Below are positions 18,235-28,128 of a stretch of 64,000 nucleotides of DNA, piece after piece. The DNA is from Shewanella halifaxensis HAW-EB4 (lineage in GTDB: Bacteria; Pseudomonadota; Gammaproteobacteria; Enterobacterales; Shewanellaceae), in assembly GCF_000019185.1 (NCBI RefSeq), contig NC_010334.1, positions 434,001 through 498,000 of the forward strand, given 5' to 3'. The notes under the pieces were generated by a model. The model did no database searches. It was not told where the DNA came from and was given only the letters and a program-made list of their open reading frames with translations. The position numbers and the translations under genes are program-made. Position 1 is the stretch's first letter. Every line of letters starts with the position of its first letter.

Positions 18235-19167
18235 TTAAACGGCTTGTGAAACGATATAGCCGATATAGGCTACATAGCCTGCAATCAATAAACTCGCTTC
18301 ACGGCGTCCAATGCGCAGGCCGGTGTAAGCAAAAGGTAGCAATAACACCGCTAGGGCAATCATAGCAGCCCAATCTAGGTTGCTAATTTCACTGCCAATA
18401 ATCGGGTGAATTAGCGCTGTTACACCTAGAATACCGAGTACGTTGAAGATATTTGAGCCAACAACGTTACCAATTGCAATATCACTCTGGCCTTTAAGCG
18501 CTGCCACAATCGAGGTGACAAGCTCTGGCATGCTGGTACCAATCGCAACAATCGTTAAACCGATAATCACTTCGCTAATGCCGAATGATTTTGCCATAGC
18601 GACTGCGCCGTCAACGAATAAAATACCACCGCCCACAAGCATGCTAATACCGATAACAATAAACAATACTGATAGCATTGGGTTTTGCTGAGCATCTTCA
18701 ATATCGTCGTCAGTTTGTTTTTCTGCGGTTAAGTAGCTGAAGGTTAAGTAAGCGACAAGCAACGCAGATAGAATCGCACCATCCCAGAAGCTCAAGCCAC
18801 CATCGAGTAATAGGCTCCAAAACAGTAGTGACGCAGCAATCATGATAGGAATATCGCGGCGTACCATTTGTGACTCAATCTTAATTGGGCGAATAAGTGC
18901 AGTGATACCTAAAATAAGGCCAATATTAGCGATGTTTGAGCCAATCACGTTACCCAAAGCGATACCGCTATTACCGGCAATCGCAGACTTAACACTAACA
19001 GCAAGCTCTGGTGCACTGGTACCAAAGGCAACAATAGTCAGGCCGATGAGCAGAGGCGTAAGCCCCAATCTCAGTGCTATTTGGCTTGCACCTCTAACTA
19101 AGGCTTCAGCACCTACAGTCAGAATTAAAAAACCGCCGAGTATCGACAATAAAATAAACATGATCAA
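18235..19167 (-). CDS. YrbG-like calcium/sodium exchanger (CaCA family)
   Basis: Inner-membrane antiporter of 310 residues with about ten helices. The two alpha-repeats of the CaCA superfamily are clear: GTSAPELAVS with GNVIGSNIAN near residue 50-80, and GTSMPELVTS with GNVVGSNIFN near 210-245; the two acidic residues in PEL bind the cation. It exchanges calcium for sodium or protons. It is a single-gene unit between terminators, lying with the acyl-CoA synthetase gene between recG and trmH. Confidence 0.9.
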   Translation of the reverse strand: MIMFILLSILGGFLILTVGAEALVRGASQIALRLGLTPLLIGLTIVAFGTSAPELAVSVKSAIAGNSGIALGNVIGSNIANIGLILGITALIRPIKIESQMVRRDIPIMIAASLLFWSLLLDGGLSFWDGAILSALLVAYLTFSYLTAEKQTDDDIEDAQQNPMLSVLFIVIGISMLVGGGILFVDGAVAMAKSFGISEVIIGLTIVAIGTSMPELVTSIVAALKGQSDIAIGNVVGSNIFNVLGILGVTALIHPIIGSEISNLDWAAMIALAVLLLPFAYTGLRIGRREASLLIAGYVAYIGYIVSQAV

Positions 19168-19284
19168 CTCTATAAATTGGATTTCTTTGAAAGGATGGCA
19201 AGAATAGTTTTTTTCAAAAATTGCGCAATCAAAAACTGTTCATCCACCATTAAATTTAGTTAATTGGGTGATTTTTGCTCTAAA

Positions 19285-19314
19285 TAAAAAACGGCACACT
19301 GAAAAGTGTACCGT
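19285..19314 (-). terminator. Rho-independent terminator after the acyl-CoA synthetase gene
   Basis: Hairpin ACGGCACACT-GAAA-AGTGTACCGT at 19291-19314 with one mismatch, followed on the minus strand by six T. It lies 26 bp after the synthetase stop. Confidence 0.85.
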
Positions 19315-19339
19315 TTATGGGGGAAATCGCTAGTAATTG

Positions 19340-20995
19340 CTAGATTTCATCTTCCCAACAGACCTTGCCACCACGGATGCCATCGACCTTGTCGCTAAAC
19401 TTCTTCTCCAGTACATGGCGTTTAATTTTCAGGGTCGGTGTTAACACGTCATTCTCGACATCCCAAGCTTCAGTGACGATAACAATAGCATCGACAGTCT
19501 CATGGGATTCAAGGTGTGGATTGACCGAATCTATGGTGTTTTTGAGAGAAAGCCTTACCTCTTCTCTTGGTTGAACCGCGGCACCTTCAGAGAGCTGAAC
19601 TAAGGCGATAGGGTGCGGTAAACCTGAGCCGATAACACAGAGCATCTCGATGTGAGGATCTTGTGCTAGTTTGCGCTCAATAGGCACTGGAGCCACATAC
19701 TTACCTTTCGATGTTTTGAAGTTGTCTTTAACACGGCCAGTAATGCTGACATTGCCTTCATCATCGATAGTGCATAAGTCACCAGTGTGAAAGAAACCCT
19801 CTTTATCGAAGCACTTAGCGCTCTCTTCTTCCTGCTTGTAATAGCCTTGCATCAAGCCTGGGCTCTTAACTAGCAGTTCACCAACATCCGAACACTTGGC
19901 TTCACAGCCTTCTATCGCGCGACCAACCGAGCCAATTTTACGGGGATCAAACGGATAGTTGATAATTGAGTAGGCACAGTTTTCTGTCATGCCCCAGGCT
20001 TCGCTGATATCGAGCCCTATCTTGTGGTACCACTCAACGAGCGATGGTGGGATTGGTGCAGAGCCAGAACCAAGCAGGTGGCAATGCTCTAAGCCTAAAC
20101 CTTGATGGATTTTACGTTTTACTATGCCACTAATGATCGGCACTTTAAGCAAAAAGTTGAGTTTGCTGTAGCCAATCTTGTCGATAATGTTCTTTTGGAA
20201 TAGGCTCCACAGGCGTGGCACCGAGAAGAACACCGTTGGTCTTGCGCGCTGTACATCGGCAACGAAGCTATCTAGGCTCTCTACAAAGGCGACGCTGCTA
20301 CCTGAGTAGAAGGATGAACCTTCAATCGCCACACGCTCGGTAATGTGTGCCAGTGGAAGATAAGAAAGCAATCTATCTTCAACACCAGTTTTAAGGTCGC
20401 GCACTACGGCGGTGCAGGTCCAGACATAGCTGGCAAAATTTTGAATAGCCCCTTTAGGCCTACCGGTTGAGCCTGAAGTGTAGATGATGGTCATCACCTG
20501 CTCGGCAGTCGGTAGAGGGGCATCGATTAGTGGTTGACCTAAGGTTAGCATTTTGTCCCAGTGGTACTGAGACGGCATCGTGTCGTAAGGCATGGCGATA
20601 CGCAGGATATCACCGCCGACGCCTGCTTCTTGGTCGGCCCAATAATCTAGCTTACCGATAAAAATCGCCTTAGATTCACTGTGTTCTAAGGTGTAGCGAA
20701 TGGTGTCAGCATTGGCGGTAGGGTAGATAGGCACACTAATATAACCACCGTGCATCAGGGCGAGATCGGTAATAAACCACTCTGCACAGTTTTTAGACAG
20801 CACGGCAATCTTATCACCAGGGTTAAGGCCTAGATGTCTCAGTGCGCCTGCAATCTGCTGCATCTTGGTTTGCACATCGCGCCAAGTAAAGGTTTTATAC
20901 TGGCCGTCAATAGGTTGCTTTAGGTAAACTTGATCACCTTGTTTTTCAACCCAATGTTCAAGCATCTCAATTGGGGTTTTCATAGAAGATTCCAT
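19340..20995 (-). CDS. AMP-binding long-chain acyl-CoA synthetase
   Basis: Adenylate-forming ligase of 551 residues that activates a fatty acid to acyl-CoA using ATP. P-loop IIYTSGSTGRPKGAI is near residue 170, EAWGMTENCAYS near 335, then TGDLCTIDDEG and the linker GRVKDNFKTSKGKY. The lid and overall organisation resemble long-chain fatty acid CoA ligases (COG1022 type) rather than classical FadD. Two start codons four codons apart (20995 and 20983) both have GGA-type binding sites; I kept the longer. It has its own terminator. The substrate cannot be told from sequence. Confidence 0.85.
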   Translation of the reverse strand: MESSMKTPIEMLEHWVEKQGDQVYLKQPIDGQYKTFTWRDVQTKMQQIAGALRHLGLNPGDKIAVLSKNCAEWFITDLALMHGGYISVPIYPTANADTIRYTLEHSESKAIFIGKLDYWADQEAGVGGDILRIAMPYDTMPSQYHWDKMLTLGQPLIDAPLPTAEQVMTIIYTSGSTGRPKGAIQNFASYVWTCTAVVRDLKTGVEDRLLSYLPLAHITERVAIEGSSFYSGSSVAFVESLDSFVADVQRARPTVFFSVPRLWSLFQKNIIDKIGYSKLNFLLKVPIISGIVKRKIHQGLGLEHCHLLGSGSAPIPPSLVEWYHKIGLDISEAWGMTENCAYSIINYPFDPRKIGSVGRAIEGCEAKCSDVGELLVKSPGLMQGYYKQEEESAKCFDKEGFFHTGDLCTIDDEGNVSITGRVKDNFKTSKGKYVAPVPIERKLAQDPHIEMLCVIGSGLPHPIALVQLSEGAAVQPREEVRLSLKNTIDSVNPHLESHETVDAIVIVTEAWDVENDVLTPTLKIKRHVLEKKFSDKVDGIRGGKVCWEDEI

Positions 20996-21211
20996 CGCAT
21001 TTCCATATTGATAGTAGTTAATTTCAGTTCAGCCTAGTTATCTATTCTTGTTTTAATCGTTCGTTTAATAAGCTGTATAATTAATGATTATGGCGAAAAA
21101 TGTGATCTAAGACAAACTTTTTCAAACGGGTGTTACAATTTTGTTGTTTGTTGAGGGGGAGAGGGCGTAGGCGGTAATTTTAATATGCTGGGTGATTTCG
21201 TTGTTAGAGAT

Positions 21212-21244
21212 AAAAAAATACCAGCAGGGCTGCTGGTATTTTTT
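21212..21244 (-). terminator. Rho-independent terminator after trmH
   Basis: Hairpin CCAGCAG-GG-CTGCTGG extended by AATA/TATT, with A and T tracts on both sides, so it may work in both directions. It lies just after the trmH stop. Confidence 0.85.
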
Positions 21245-21258
21245 GATGGGCTTTACGC

Positions 21259-21945
21259 TTAGTCTAAAGGCGCACGCATTTTTTGCCACCAATCTTCATC
21301 GGCAACGATTTGGCCTGCTTCATCTATGGCTGGGTAAGGTAGTTTCTTACGACGGCAGGCCTTGGCATAAATTGGGTGGCCTTCCTCAAACAGCTTTATT
21401 TGACAATAGGCATCATCAAGCTTACGTGTACCGTACATGCCCGCAGCTGTACGTTGGCGTTGGGCTTCATACATAATCAGCGCCGCGGCAACCGAGACGT
21501 TAAGTGATTGCACCATGCCTATCATCGGGATAATGATATGTTGATCGGCTGCCGCGATGCCTGCAGGGCTGACACCGTCGCGCTCGTTACCCAAAATAAT
21601 CGCGGTCGGTCGAGTGTAATCAATCTCTCTAAAATCGACTGCGGTATCAGAAAAGGTGGTAGCCAAAATTTGCATCTCTTTGCCACGAAACTCATCGACG
21701 GCTTGTTGCATGCTCTGGTGCACGCGCGTCTTTACCCATTGTTGGCTACCTGAGGCCGTATTGCCCGATACGCGCATTTCTAGTTCAGACCAAACCGCGT
21801 GGACTTCATGTATGCCCGCCGCATCAGCGGTACGCAGCACGGCGGCAATGTTATTGCCTTTATGCACGGTATCTAGACATACGGTGAGATCGGGTTGGCG
21901 GTTATCAAGCATCTGGTTGATACGGGCGAAACGTTCAGGACTCAT
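21259..21945 (-). CDS. trmH: tRNA (guanosine-18-2'-O)-methyltransferase TrmH
   Basis: SPOUT-family methyltransferase of 228 residues that methylates the ribose of G18 in tRNA. The N-terminal KGNNIAAVLRTADAAGI (with the catalytic Arg), then ILGNERDGVS and the knot segment IPMIGMVQSLNVSVAAAL identify the family. The C-terminal tail contains the basic RRKKLPYP. It closes the gmk-rpoZ-spoT-ridA-trmH run and is followed by a terminator. Confidence 0.95.
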   Translation of the reverse strand: MSPERFARINQMLDNRQPDLTVCLDTVHKGNNIAAVLRTADAAGIHEVHAVWSELEMRVSGNTASGSQQWVKTRVHQSMQQAVDEFRGKEMQILATTFSDTAVDFREIDYTRPTAIILGNERDGVSPAGIAAADQHIIIPMIGMVQSLNVSVAAALIMYEAQRQRTAAGMYGTRKLDDAYCQIKLFEEGHPIYAKACRRKKLPYPAIDEAGQIVADEDWWQKMRAPLD

Positions 21946-22020
21946 GATGGACTTCTAATTAGTAAGACGTTTTAACAATAAAAGGGCGCCGTAGCACCCA
22001 TTTGGTAGAGGAGTGGAAGA

Positions 22021-22404
22021 TTAGATCTCCATGACTCCATCCATTTCAACAAGTGCGTCTTTCGGTAGTTGCTTAACACCGATAGCGGCACGTGCAGGGT
22101 AAGGCTGATCAAAGTAGCGGCCCATGATTTCGTTTACCGTGGCAAAGTTACTCAGATCGGTCATAAAGATGTTTAGCTTAACGATATCACTTAGTGAACC
22201 GCCAGCGGCTTCACAAACCGCAATTAGGTTGTTAAATACTTGCACAACCTGCGCTTCAAATTCATCGCTAACTATCTGCATTGTCTCAGGGTTGAGTGGG
22301 ATCTGGCCTGACAAATAAACCGTGCTACCGACTTTTACTGCTTGAGAGTATGTGCCAATTGCTTGTGGCGCTTTATCGGTTGCGATGATGATCTTTTCTG
22401 CCAT
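22021..22404 (-). CDS. ridA: RidA family enamine/imine deaminase
   Basis: Protein of 127 residues that hydrolyses reactive 2-aminoacrylate-type enamines released by PLP enzymes. The family pattern is complete: GTYSQAVKVGSTVYLSGQIP at 17-36, and ARAAIGVKQLP with the substrate-binding Arg near residue 104. The C-terminal EMDGVMEI corresponds to the usual VEIEAIA end. It lies directly after spoT, as in many gammaproteobacteria. Confidence 0.95.
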   Translation of the reverse strand: MAEKIIIATDKAPQAIGTYSQAVKVGSTVYLSGQIPLNPETMQIVSDEFEAQVVQVFNNLIAVCEAAGGSLSDIVKLNIFMTDLSNFATVNEIMGRYFDQPYPARAAIGVKQLPKDALVEMDGVMEI

Positions 22405-22434
22405 GATCTTTCCTCTATCTGCGTATTGAAATAA

Positions 22435-24540
22435 TTAACGGTTTCGAGATGTACGTAACACTTCAGGAAGTACCCTAATTCGACGCATCACGTTAGCTAA
22501 ATGAATACGGTCACGCACAGAGATCCGCAAGTTGATGAGGAAAACACGCCCATCACGCTCTTCTGTGGTTAAGTTATGAATATTTGAGCCAGCAGAAGCA
22601 ATAATCGAGGTGATTTTTGCGAGTGCACCTTGGTGGTTAACTATTTCTACGCGCAAGTTAGCTTGATACTCAACGCCTTCGGCACTATCCCACTGTACTG
22701 GAATGTACTTGTCAGGCTCACCTTGGTAGCCACGAATGTTAGCGCAGCTTTCCATGTGTACCACTAGGCCTTTGCCAGGGCTGACGTGGGCGATAACCGC
22801 ATCACCCGGAATTGGGCGACAGCAATTTGCGAAGGTCACTAGCATACCTTCGGCGCCGCGTATTGACATGGTATGGTTTTCTTTTGACTCTTCAGGAGCA
22901 ATTTGATCGCCAAGAAGTCGCTGAGCAATAACGATGCTCATAGCATTGCCTAAGCCAATGTCGGCAAGCAAAGAGTCGAGTGAATCATGCTTGGTATCTT
23001 TAACGACTTTATCAATCTGTTCTGCCGACAAGCTATCAAGCTTAGCTTCTCCCAGCGCATGATTGAGCAGACGCTTACCAAGCAAAATAGCGTCGTCCTC
23101 TTTTAAACTCTTCAGTAGCTGACGGATTTTAGCTCGTGCTTTACCCGTCACCACAAAGTTAAGCCAAGCTGCATTCGGGCGTGCGCCGTTAGCGATAATG
23201 ATCTCGACGGTTTGGCCTGAGATCAATGGCTGACTTAATGGGTAGGCTTGACGGTTCACTTTGGCGCCAACACAGGTATTACCTACATCGGTGTGAACTT
23301 CGTAAGCAAAATCGACCGGGGTTGCTCCCACAGGAAGCTCTAAAATACGGCCTTCAGGGGTAAAGACATAGATCTCTTCAGGGAAAAGCTCAGTCTTAAA
23401 GTTTTCAACAAATTCAAAAGAGGTGCTGGCGCTTTGCTGCAGTTCAAGCAAGCTTTGCATCCATTTACGGGCACGCACTTGAGTGGTGGTGCCTTGCTCT
23501 GCCGAGCTGCCTTTCTTGTATAGCCAATGAGCCGCGACCCCTTTATCTGCCATCTGGTCCATATCTTCGGTACGAATTTGGATCTCAACCGGCACGCCGT
23601 GAGGGCCAAAAAGTGAAGTGTGCAGTGACTGATAACCGTTGGCTTTAGGGATAGCGATATAATCTTTGAAGCGACCAGGGTGAGGCTTATAAAGGCCATG
23701 CATGGCACCCATAACGCGATAGCAAGTATCGATAGAGTCAACGATGACCCTAAAGGCATAGATATCCATGACTTCTTGGAACTGCAGCTCTTTATTGCGC
23801 ATCTTGTTATAGATGGAATAAAGATGTTTTTCACGACCTTTTACAGCGCCTTCAAGGCCAGTGTCTTCGAGTCGAGTATGGATTGCAGCTTCGATACTTT
23901 GAATAAGTTCTTTACGATTACCACGAGCGGCTTTCACCACCTCTTTGAGTACGCGATATCGCATTGGATAATAGGCTTGGAAGCCTAAATCTTCTAACTC
24001 AATCTTAATATTATGAATACCAAGACGGTTGGCGATTGGAGCGTAAATTTCGAGGGTTTCTCGGGCGATGCGACGGCGCTTATCGGGCCGTAGAGCACCT
24101 AAGGTGCGCATATTGTGGGTTCTATCGGCAAGCTTAATCAAGATGACTCGAATATCTTGGGTCATCGCCATCATCATTTTGCGGAAGTTTTCAGCTTGGG
24201 CTTCTTTCTTATCGCGAAATTTGAGTTTATCGAGCTTGGAGACGCCTTCAACCAGTTCAGCAATTGACTCGCTAAATAGCTCAGCCAGTTCTTCTTTAGT
24301 TACCGGGGTGTCTTCGATAGTGTCGTGCAAGAGTGCGGCCATAAGCGTCTCATGATCGAGACGCATATCGGCCAGGATGCGGGCGACCGCAACCGGATGG
24401 GTAATATAAGGTTCGCCACTCGTGCGCATCTGACCTTCATGGGCATTGCGCGCCACCTGATAGGCCTGCTTGAGTAATTCTACCTGTTCAGGTTCTAAAT
24501 AACCTGATGCAGACTCCTTGAGACCTTCAAACAGATACAA
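22435..24540 (-). CDS. spoT: Bifunctional (p)ppGpp synthetase/hydrolase SpoT
   Basis: Stringent-response enzyme of 701 residues, the normal SpoT length. Domains in order: HD hydrolase (THPVAVA and LLHDTIEDT near residues 47-77, DRTHNMRTL near 140), the synthetase-like domain (KDYIAIPKANGYQSLHTSLF near 295), TGS (about 385-450), a helical/conserved Cys region (TFANCCRPIPGD near 560) and a C-terminal ACT domain. The retained HD motif means hydrolase activity is expected. The gene sits between rpoZ and ridA with short gaps, probably one operon with gmk. Confidence 0.97.
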   Translation of the reverse strand: MYLFEGLKESASGYLEPEQVELLKQAYQVARNAHEGQMRTSGEPYITHPVAVARILADMRLDHETLMAALLHDTIEDTPVTKEELAELFSESIAELVEGVSKLDKLKFRDKKEAQAENFRKMMMAMTQDIRVILIKLADRTHNMRTLGALRPDKRRRIARETLEIYAPIANRLGIHNIKIELEDLGFQAYYPMRYRVLKEVVKAARGNRKELIQSIEAAIHTRLEDTGLEGAVKGREKHLYSIYNKMRNKELQFQEVMDIYAFRVIVDSIDTCYRVMGAMHGLYKPHPGRFKDYIAIPKANGYQSLHTSLFGPHGVPVEIQIRTEDMDQMADKGVAAHWLYKKGSSAEQGTTTQVRARKWMQSLLELQQSASTSFEFVENFKTELFPEEIYVFTPEGRILELPVGATPVDFAYEVHTDVGNTCVGAKVNRQAYPLSQPLISGQTVEIIIANGARPNAAWLNFVVTGKARAKIRQLLKSLKEDDAILLGKRLLNHALGEAKLDSLSAEQIDKVVKDTKHDSLDSLLADIGLGNAMSIVIAQRLLGDQIAPEESKENHTMSIRGAEGMLVTFANCCRPIPGDAVIAHVSPGKGLVVHMESCANIRGYQGEPDKYIPVQWDSAEGVEYQANLRVEIVNHQGALAKITSIIASAGSNIHNLTTEERDGRVFLINLRISVRDRIHLANVMRRIRVLPEVLRTSRNR

Positions 24541-24553
24541 GTGACTCTACTCC

Positions 24554-24835
24554 TTATATTGCGTTACGGCCTTCAGCGATGGCAGCAACAGCAGCGATTT
24601 CAGCTGCTTCACGTTCACGAACTGTTTGGCGCTCATCGGCATCCAAAGTATCAGCTGTGACTAAACCTAGTTCGATTTCGCGCAGGGCGATAACCGTTGG
24701 TTTGTCGTTCTCTTCTTCAACCATAGGGTCTTTACCCTGCACAGCGATTTGGCGAGCACGACGCGCTGCAACCAGAATCATATCAAAACGGTTGCCGATT
24801 TGGTTTACGGCATCTTCTACAGTTACGCGAGCCAT
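24554..24835 (-). CDS. rpoZ: RNA polymerase omega subunit RpoZ
   Basis: Protein of 93 residues that assists RNA polymerase assembly and forms part of the ppGpp binding site. [20 protein letters not shown] and ARRARQI near residue 27, followed by [13 protein letters not shown], are typical of omega. Located 13 nt before spoT, the standard arrangement. Confidence 0.97.
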
Positions 24836-24896
24836 GTTTGGAAACTCCAGTGTTTAATCGATTGAAAAAATGACGCAAAATTGTACATGAAGACAG

Positions 24897-25520
24897 TTAG
24901 CCTGCCAACAGATCTTTAATCATATCATTTTGTGTATGAATTTGGCTAGCAGAGGTTAATCTTTGACTGCGAATGATCGCTAAAAGATCGGCCAATGCCT
25001 TGTCGAAGTCGTCATTTACTAAAACGAAGTCATATTCATTGTAGTGCGACATCTCTGAAACCGCTTGCGCCATGCGGCCTGCAATCACTTCTTCGCTATC
25101 TTGTCCGCGGCCTGTTAGACGGCGTTCTAGCTCAGTTTTTGACGGTGGTAGAATGAAAATACCAATAGATTCAGGCATAAGTTGCTTAACTTGTTGAGCA
25201 CCTTGCCAGTCGATATCGAGAAATACATCAATACCTTGCTCTAGAGTCTGCTCAATCGTGACACGAGAGGTACCATAATAGTTTCCAAATACTTCAGCCC
25301 ACTCAAAAAAAGCGCCATCGGTAATTAAGCCCTTGAACTCATCTTGATTAACGAAATGATAGTGTTGACCGTTCTCTTCGCCAGGACGTGGTTGTCTTGT
25401 GGTATGCGAAACTGAAACTTGCATATCTAAAGGCTGGTCTCGTAACAAGGCTGAAATAAGCGATGATTTACCTGCGCCACTTGGCGCCGAGACGATAAAT
25501 AGGTTTCCACGAGCGGTCAT
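24897..25520 (-). CDS. gmk: Guanylate kinase
   Basis: Converts GMP to GDP with ATP. P-loop SAPSGAGKSSLI lies at residues 8-19, followed by SHTTRQPRPGEENGQHYHFV which binds GMP, and GRGQDSEEVIAGRM of the lid. I chose the ATG at 25520 (MTARGNLFIV), giving 207 residues, the same as E. coli. In-frame starts at 25529 and 25556 would add 3 or 12 residues. It lies upstream of rpoZ on the same strand. Confidence 0.95.
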   Translation of the reverse strand: MTARGNLFIVSAPSGAGKSSLISALLRDQPLDMQVSVSHTTRQPRPGEENGQHYHFVNQDEFKGLITDGAFFEWAEVFGNYYGTSRVTIEQTLEQGIDVFLDIDWQGAQQVKQLMPESIGIFILPPSKTELERRLTGRGQDSEEVIAGRMAQAVSEMSHYNEYDFVLVNDDFDKALADLLAIIRSQRLTSASQIHTQNDMIKDLLAG

Positions 25521-25857
25521 GAGCTGCATATCCGATGATTGCACTATTAGAGCCATGTTAGCTCAAATAGGTCGAGTAAAAGATTAAGCGAGCCATTATA
25601 CAGCCTAGGGTGATATTTACGCTAGTCGCAGTTGTGTGAATTAGTATGCTAATTGACATTCTATTCTTGCTGAGTTTAAGCATTTATTATCGGTTCTAAG
25701 TGACAAAACTGCCCGAAAACACTGACATTGATGGCTAAATTGGGTAGGCTACTTCATTACGTTTTATGCTTTCGCCTGGGCATAGAAATAGGGTGCGCTG
25801 CTACTGAACAATTTTGGAGCAGCCGAATTAAAGAATATTGTTAAGGTCGGTACCAAT
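25521..25857. other. Intergenic region between divergent gmk and the 25858 gene
   Basis: About 340 bp with no coding signal on either strand. It should contain the promoters of the gmk operon and of the membrane-protein gene. I see no repeat, hairpin or recognised operator in it. Confidence 0.5.
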
Positions 25858-26988
25858 ATGCAGGTTAAGTCGTTTTTTTGTGTCAATGGTTTAGATAGTG
25901 GTCAGCGTTTCGCGACAATTAGTGGTTTGATTTATTTTACTTTATTGCTGGCTGTTGTGATTTTTAGCCCTTCTTTAGCCTTGTACTTTGTCGGGCTATT
26001 ACTCACCCCAGTGCTGGCATTTACTAGTCTGCGCAGATTGCGTGATTGCGCTAAGCCGCCACAGTTAGCCTTGTTAACCTTAGTACCGTTTTGGCTGGCA
26101 CTGATCACTTTAGTACATGTCCACAGTATGATGCTGTTGTTGACGCTTCTCGTCATCGCAGGCTTAGCTATAGGTTATTTGGCTGTGTTGCCTGCCGCCT
26201 CAAGAGTTGATTATGTACAAGGCTATGCGGGGCCGGTGGATATGAGTAGCAGCAAAGGCTCCGGCCGAATGGCAAACTTTCGAGTGCGAGTCGAGCCGAC
26301 TTTAGGCGGCGAGGAGGTCGCTGAAAGTATGGCTATTAACAGTACTGACGAGACCTATCCCCGTGCTGAAGAGCAGCAAGCTCCCGAGGCTGCTAGAGAG
26401 TATCAACAGCATTCTCGTAGAGGCAAAAAGCAAGCAGCATTGAATATGGCACAGCTACAAAGTCTATTGCTAACAAACAAAAAGATAGTCTTTATTGCAG
26501 CTGGCTCTGTAGTGGGTGTGATGTTGATGGTGAGTCTTTTGTCGTTAATCCCGGCATCTGAGGCTGACATTGAAACTGCTAGCGACAGTGACTCTAAAGT
26601 CGTTAATGAGACTTTAGAGCTCGTACCGGTTAACCGTATTTCGACATCGATGCCTGATGGCTTTAGCTTAGCCCTCGAAGATGATGTGTTGATCATGCGC
26701 TGGCTGGGCGAAACGGGGTCGCCAGTTAACCTCTGGTCTTTGGCCACGGCCAAAGGCGATAAAACCTGTTCGCTGATGCGTTTTAATAATGGCACCGAAT
26801 ATCGTCCGCTGATGGTTGATCTGCTTGCGGATACTGGCACCGAAGCCCGATTCTCACCTCTGGATACCGAGGCGATTATTGTCGACATGGCGAGGCGAGG
26901 AAATGTCAGCCTTTGCGGATATAACTTTAGCTTGAAGGGCAGTCAGGCGGCATTGGGCAAGGTCGCCGCTTTTCGCACTTATTTATAA
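25858..26988 (+). CDS. Unknown membrane protein with DUF805-like N-terminal part
   Basis: Protein of 376 residues that I do not recognise. The first 115 residues form four hydrophobic helices, with LRRLRDCAKPPQLALLTL in the middle, reminiscent of the RRLHD segment of DUF805 proteins. A hydrophilic Ser/Glu/Gln-rich stretch follows (about 120-190), then a single helix near 208-232, then a soluble C-terminal domain (about 245-376) with two Cys. The C-terminal domain is probably extracytoplasmic. The start follows AAGG at weak spacing. It appears to be a single-gene unit. Confidence 0.6.
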   Translation: MQVKSFFCVNGLDSGQRFATISGLIYFTLLLAVVIFSPSLALYFVGLLLTPVLAFTSLRRLRDCAKPPQLALLTLVPFWLALITLVHVHSMMLLLTLLVIAGLAIGYLAVLPAASRVDYVQGYAGPVDMSSSKGSGRMANFRVRVEPTLGGEEVAESMAINSTDETYPRAEEQQAPEAAREYQQHSRRGKKQAALNMAQLQSLLLTNKKIVFIAAGSVVGVMLMVSLLSLIPASEADIETASDSDSKVVNETLELVPVNRISTSMPDGFSLALEDDVLIMRWLGETGSPVNLWSLATAKGDKTCSLMRFNNGTEYRPLMVDLLADTGTEARFSPLDTEAIIVDMARRGNVSLCGYNFSLKGSQAALGKVAAFRTYL

Positions 26989-27131
26989 CCCTGAATCCAA
27001 GCGTGGAATTGTAGAGCTGATTAGCATCGATTAGCGCTGGATATTAGCCTATAGACTCATTAAACTGCTTCGCCTTATCGTGATGCGAAGCCGCAACTGT
27101 CTGAGGGAGTGTCATTGTTTGAGAGAGAGTA

Positions 27132-28037
27132 ATGGGTAATAACAAGCAGGATTTAACCTTAGTGATCCTTGCCGCGGGTTTAGGCAGCCGTTTTGGTGGC
27201 GACAAGCAGTTAGCGCAGCTAGGCCCAAATGGTGAAACCATGTTGGAGCTATCGATACAGAGCGCCTATAAAGCGGGCTTTTCTCGTGCGGTCTTAGTCA
27301 TTCGTTCAGAATTAGCCAGCATGCTAGATGAAGCCTTAGCGGGTAAGTTTAGTGACGATTTCAGCTGCCAGTACTGCGTTCAGTCGTTAGATGATTTACC
27401 AGCGTCTGCGCGCGAATTTGCCGATGCGAGTCAGCGACAAAAACCTTGGGGCACAGCCCATGCGCTTTGGAGCGCGAGAAATCATGTTGTTGGCCCTATG
27501 GCAGTGATCAATGCCGACGATTTTTATGGCGACAGCGCTTTTAGCTTGCTTAGCGAGGGATTATCAACGGCTAATGACGACTGGATGATGGTGGCTTATC
27601 CAATAGGCTTAACCCTGTCTGATAATGGTGGCGTTAACCGGGGTTTATGCCAAGTTGAAGCCGGTAAGCTTATCGATGTGGCCGAGTGGCTTGATATTCG
27701 CTGTGAACCATCGGGTTTAACTGGTACGTTAGATGGAGAGCGTTTAACCATTGCCGACGATGCCGTGGTTTCGATGACTTGCTGGGGCTTCAAACCAGAT
27801 ATCTTCGAGGTGATTGAACAACAGTTTAGTCACTTCCTTGAACACAATGGTCATCATCCAAAAGCCGAGTGTTACTTGCCTACAGTGGTACAAGCTCGAC
27901 TCGATGCCCCGTCAGATGCTCAGGCTAACAAGGTGGTAAACGTCAGTGTCGCCAAGGAATCTTGGTACGGCGTGACTTACCCTGAAGATGTGCAATGGGT
28001 TAGGCAGAAATTGCAGCAAACTCTTTGCAGTAATTAG
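27132..28037 (+). CDS. Sugar-phosphate nucleotidyltransferase-like protein
   Basis: GT-A-fold nucleotidyltransferase of 301 residues. The N-terminal signature LAAGLGSRFGGDKQ binds the nucleotide and phosphate, and KPWGTAHALWSARN with INADDFYGD supplies the base- and metal-binding parts. It would join a sugar phosphate to a nucleotide. The kinase gene 91 bp downstream on the same strand suggests the two act in sequence: phosphorylate a sugar at C1, then activate it. The start follows GAGAGAG. The sugar is unknown. Confidence 0.75.
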   Translation: MGNNKQDLTLVILAAGLGSRFGGDKQLAQLGPNGETMLELSIQSAYKAGFSRAVLVIRSELASMLDEALAGKFSDDFSCQYCVQSLDDLPASAREFADASQRQKPWGTAHALWSARNHVVGPMAVINADDFYGDSAFSLLSEGLSTANDDWMMVAYPIGLTLSDNGGVNRGLCQVEAGKLIDVAEWLDIRCEPSGLTGTLDGERLTIADDAVVSMTCWGFKPDIFEVIEQQFSHFLEHNGHHPKAECYLPTVVQARLDAPSDAQANKVVNVSVAKESWYGVTYPEDVQWVRQKLQQTLCSN

Positions 28038-28128
28038 TTCGAAGCTAATTTAATAATCAATTTGCACGGAAAGTCTGGAGAAGAGCCCAGATAGCAAAAG
28101 AGATCTAAAAGAATAACTGGAGTGTTGG

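Noticed and set aside
23340..23834. Minus-strand open frame of 164 codons inside spoT in another frame
   Set aside because: spoT is conserved along its whole length in the other frame, and this one has no recognisable domain or start site.
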